A DNA stretch of 7,055 nucleotides from Nitrospiraceae bacterium. GTDB lineage: Bacteria; Nitrospirota; UBA9217. The notes under the pieces were generated by a model. That model saw nothing but the letters and a program-made list of their open reading frames with translations. It had not been told where the DNA came from and did no database searches. The translations under genes were made by a program, and so were the position numbers. The stretch lies in NCBI GenBank assembly GCA_003454665.1, contig DMKB01000013.1, forward strand, positions 1-7,055, in the 5' to 3' direction. Below, in pieces: positions 5,456 to 7,055 of the stretch (within the stretch, counting starts at the first letter, position 1; every line of letters starts with the position of its first letter).

Positions 5456-5938
5456 ATGTCGTTAACGATCGAGAAAATCCCCGGCGGTTTCAGCGTCGAT
5501 GGTCTGGAACTGAAGAACGGAAAATGCGGATGCACGTCCGTGTCGCCCTGCTGCTATTCATGGTCCCGGGTAAAAAAGAAGGACGCCGGGACGTTGGAGT
5601 TCGTGGCCAAGATGACGGGCCCGGAAACGAAGGACCATTACGAGTGGAGTTATTCGGTGAAGAAAGACGGCGTCACCATAAGAGTCACCGTCGAGGACGC
5701 CCGTGACAAGGAAATCTATTCGGGGTATATTCCGCCTTCCGTAAAAGAGTGGGAGGAAAAGGGGTGGGATGTTGTCGAAAAGAACAACGATCGGGAAGAC
5801 GGAGCCATCTGGCGGTGTGGCGCCTGCCGTTGGTTGTATAAGGAGGCCAAGGAGGGGACGCCTTTTGAGGAGCTTCCTGATGACTGGAAGTGTCCGAAAT
5901 GCGGCGTGTCAAAGGATTCTTTTGAGCAGATCTCATGA
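5456..5938 (+). CDS. Two-part protein: uncharacterised Cys-containing N-terminal domain plus C-terminal rubredoxin domain
   Basis: The 160-residue product has no signal peptide and is probably cytosolic. Residues 119-159 are a rubredoxin domain that should bind one Fe through four Cys: C121-x2-C124 in WRCGACRWLY and C146-x2-C149 in WKCPKCGVSK, followed by the usual DSFE. The span between the Cys pairs is about eight residues shorter than in classical rubredoxins, and the Gly normally after the second Cys is Arg, so this is a short-loop divergent form. The first 110 residues match no family I recognise; they hold C24, C26, C32 and C33 (CGC, then CC after five residues), then alternating strands (EWSYSVKKDGVTIRVTVED). 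These Cys could bind a second metal. AAAGGAG at 5443-5449 supports ATG 5456. Rubredoxins carry single electrons to oxygen- or peroxide-reducing enzymes, but no partner gene is adjacent. The rubredoxin part is confident; the role is unknown. Confidence 0.87.
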   Translation: MSLTIEKIPGGFSVDGLELKNGKCGCTSVSPCCYSWSRVKKKDAGTLEFVAKMTGPETKDHYEWSYSVKKDGVTIRVTVEDARDKEIYSGYIPPSVKEWEEKGWDVVEKNNDREDGAIWRCGACRWLYKEAKEGTPFEELPDDWKCPKCGVSKDSFEQIS

Positions 5939-6002
5939 CAAGACGCCGGTTGGTCCGAAGTCGTCCTGCATGAGCGAAACATTGAACGTGAAGTGCTGAA
6001 GA

Positions 6003-6014
6003 GGGGGATACCCC
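6003..6014 (+). other. Small GGGG/CCCC hairpin between rubredoxin and FKBP genes
   Basis: GGGG (6003-6006) and CCCC (6011-6014) can form a 4-bp stem with loop GATA, followed by GTTCATTCTT. It is too weak and T-poor for a confident terminator, so read-through into the isomerase gene is possible. The rest of the 112-base gap holds only the downstream Shine-Dalgarno. Confidence 0.25.
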
Positions 6015-6050
6015 GTTCATTCTTAAAAACACACAGGGAAAGGAGTTTTT

Positions 6051-6770
6051 ATGAAGTTACCGGTTATTGTTGGTCTGGCGATCGTGATGATCGCGGCGCA
6101 GGCAAGCGCGGGGAAAAAAGTTAAGATCAAGACGGAGAAAGACAAGATCAGTTACAGTATCGGCGTCAATATCGGGAACAACCTGAAAAAGCAGTCCATC
6201 GAGGCGAATGCCGATGTCATGGCACGGGGAATCAAAGATGCCCTTTCCGGCAAGAAAACCCTGATGACCGAGCAGGAAATGCAGGCCACGATGGCGGCCT
6301 TCAATAAAGACATGCAGGCCAAGCAGCAGAAGAAGATGAAGGAACTTGGAGACCGCAACACAAAAGAAGGCAAGGCCTTTCTCGCAAAAAACAAGAAGAA
6401 GAAAGGCGTGAAGACCACGAAGAGCGGTCTGCAGTACAAGGTGATCAAGAAGGGGAAGGGGAAGAAGCCCGCAGCGAGCGATACGGTAGAGGTTCATTAT
6501 CAAGGCACCCTGATCGACGGCACCGAATTCGACAGCTCGCACAAGCGGGGAAAGCCTGCTACCTTCCAGGTCAACCGGGTGGTCCCCGGCTGGACCGAAG
6601 CGCTTCAGTTGATGAAGGTAGGTTCAAAGTTGCAGCTCTTCATTCCGTCAAATCTCGCTTATGGCCCCCGGGGCGCGGGAGGGAAGATCGGGCCGAATGC
6701 AACGCTGATTTTCGAGGTTGAGCTGCTTTCGATCAAGGCAGCGGGAAAGGCAAAGACCAAGAGCAAATAA
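6051..6770 (+). CDS. Periplasmic FKBP-type peptidyl-prolyl cis-trans isomerase (FkpA/Mip-like)
   Basis: The 239-residue protein should catalyse cis-trans isomerisation of X-Pro bonds and assist folding of exported proteins. A signal peptide ends in AQASA, with likely cleavage after residue 20. Residues about 28-115 match the helical FKBP N-terminal dimerisation domain (KISYSIGVNIGNNLKK, then a charged Met/Gln/Lys-rich helix). Residues about 123-231 form the FKBP catalytic domain, starting SGLQYKVIKKG. Its pocket residues are in place: Y150 (VHYQG), F160-D161 (TEFDSS), V177-V178 and W181 (VVPGW), Y204 (LAYGP) and F221 (LIFEVEL). Length fits FkpA/Mip proteins. About 18% of residues are Lys, including NKKKK and a Lys-rich tail, giving a very basic protein. 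AAAGGAG at 6039-6045 supports ATG 6051. It could serve the outer-membrane and lipoprotein products encoded upstream, but FKBPs are general chaperones and no link is shown. Confidence 0.94.
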   Translation: MKLPVIVGLAIVMIAAQASAGKKVKIKTEKDKISYSIGVNIGNNLKKQSIEANADVMARGIKDALSGKKTLMTEQEMQATMAAFNKDMQAKQQKKMKELGDRNTKEGKAFLAKNKKKKGVKTTKSGLQYKVIKKGKGKKPAASDTVEVHYQGTLIDGTEFDSSHKRGKPATFQVNRVVPGWTEALQLMKVGSKLQLFIPSNLAYGPRGAGGKIGPNATLIFEVELLSIKAAGKAKTKSK

Positions 6771-6828
6771 TCACCGGGCCGTTTCAGGTGCGTCGGTGCA
6801 TTACTCGGCAACAGACAAGCCATAAGAT

Positions 6829-6906
6829 CATCCTGAGTTGGGCGAAGCAGCACGCAGGCGACAATCCGCCTGATGCGCTTCGCTCTCCTCAGGGTGGTGT
6901 ATTTTT
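6829..6906 (+). terminator. Large imperfect hairpin with T-run between convergent genes; dispersed-repeat-like
   Basis: Nested pairs form one long stem: CATCCTGAG (6829-6837) with CTCAGGGTG (6888-6896), GCGAAGC (6842-6848) with GCTTCGC (6877-6883), and CAGGCG (6855-6860) with CGCCTG (6867-6872), top loop ACAATC. A TATTTTTG run follows at 6900-6906. It lies 58 bases after the isomerase stop and just beyond the convergent EAL gene's stop, so it probably ends the + strand transcript and may also stop the minus strand one. The CATCCTGAG...GCGAAGC...CTCAGGGTG pattern resembles a repeat family found between genes in many bacteria (recalled, not searched), so it may be a mobile REP-like unit reused as a terminator. 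Confidence 0.7.
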
Positions 6907-6926
6907 GGGCGGACGCGCGGTTATTA

Positions 6927-7055
6927 TCAAAGCAGATCCGGGGAAGGCCTTTGTATGAAGTATCCCTGGGCGTAATCGAGGTTCGCCGCTTCTACTTCCT
7001 TCAGGATTGCATCGGTTTCAACGAACTCGGCGATCGTCTTTATGCCGAGGCTCCG
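6927..7055 (-). CDS. C-terminal end of an EAL-domain protein (c-di-GMP phosphodiesterase), 5' part outside window
   Basis: On the minus strand an uninterrupted frame enters from the right edge and stops at TGA (complement of 6927-6929), giving 42 residues. It reads SLGIKTIAEFVET, then LDYAQGYFIQRPSPDLL to the end. This is the conserved C-terminus of EAL domains: the GIKTIAEFVE strand with its conserved Glu, and the DYAQGYxIxRP segment with the conserved Gln. EAL enzymes hydrolyse c-di-GMP to pGpG; some are inactive receptors. The metal-binding EAL, N, E and DD motifs lie outside the window, so activity cannot be judged, nor can an upstream GGDEF or sensor domain. The protein ends soon after the EAL fold, as in most family members. 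It faces the isomerase gene tail to tail. Confidence 0.9.
   Translation of the reverse strand, partial: RSLGIKTIAEFVETDAILKEVEAANLDYAQGYFIQRPSPDLL

Noticed and set aside
5263..5535. 90-residue minus-strand open frame containing RAKPQRAQRKAKE
   Set aside because: It comes from translating the CTTTGCG tandem repeat backwards, a known source of false hypothetical proteins, and it overlaps the start of the rubredoxin gene.

Overview
The window reads as chromosomal DNA from a Gram-negative, outer-membrane-bearing bacterium. Two lipoprotein signal peptides, a small outer-membrane beta-barrel ending in Phe, a periplasmic FkpA/Mip-like prolyl isomerase and strong AGGAGG-type ribosome binding sites support this. 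Long protein-dense stretches, rubredoxin-type proteins, c-di-GMP enzymes and degenerate CACGAAG / CTTTGCG / GTAGAC intergenic repeats are what I would expect in Desulfobacterota or Nitrospirota-like genomes, but that placement is inference and no marker gene fixes it.

Left part (1-3602), cell-envelope block, all on +. It begins with the tail of an unrecognised gene, then a 148-base spacer with three consecutive hairpins. Next come a 588-residue surface lipoprotein with an Ig-like module and seven Ca-binding VCBS/FG-GAP repeats, a 195-residue outer-membrane beta-barrel, and a 182-residue lipoprotein of unknown family. Each of the three complete genes has its own strong Shine-Dalgarno, and the block ends at a textbook intrinsic terminator (3568-3602). 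The three products are probably co-expressed exported proteins, but nothing in the sequence gives them a shared function.

Middle part (3603-5155). A dGTPase/SAMHD1-type HD phosphohydrolase has its own near-consensus sigma-70 promoter. The best start codon lies 8 bases downstream of the -10 box with no Shine-Dalgarno, so the mRNA looks leaderless. A 14-base exact direct repeat, 62 bases apart, puts one copy inside the promoter spacer, which makes it a candidate operator.

Right part (5156-7055). A 300-base non-coding stretch carries three different degenerate short tandem repeats. It is followed by a small protein that joins a Cys-containing N-terminal domain to a C-terminal rubredoxin domain, then by the FKBP-type isomerase. 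A large imperfect hairpin, also resembling a dispersed intergenic repeat, separates this from a convergent minus-strand gene at the window edge. That gene, short and easy to miss, is the last 42 residues of an EAL-domain (c-di-GMP phosphodiesterase) protein.

I found no CRISPR array, tRNA, rRNA, transposase or phage gene. I see no clear new multi-gene system. The most useful leads are the HD gene's promoter architecture, the structured leader upstream of the repeat lipoprotein, and the two-part rubredoxin protein.
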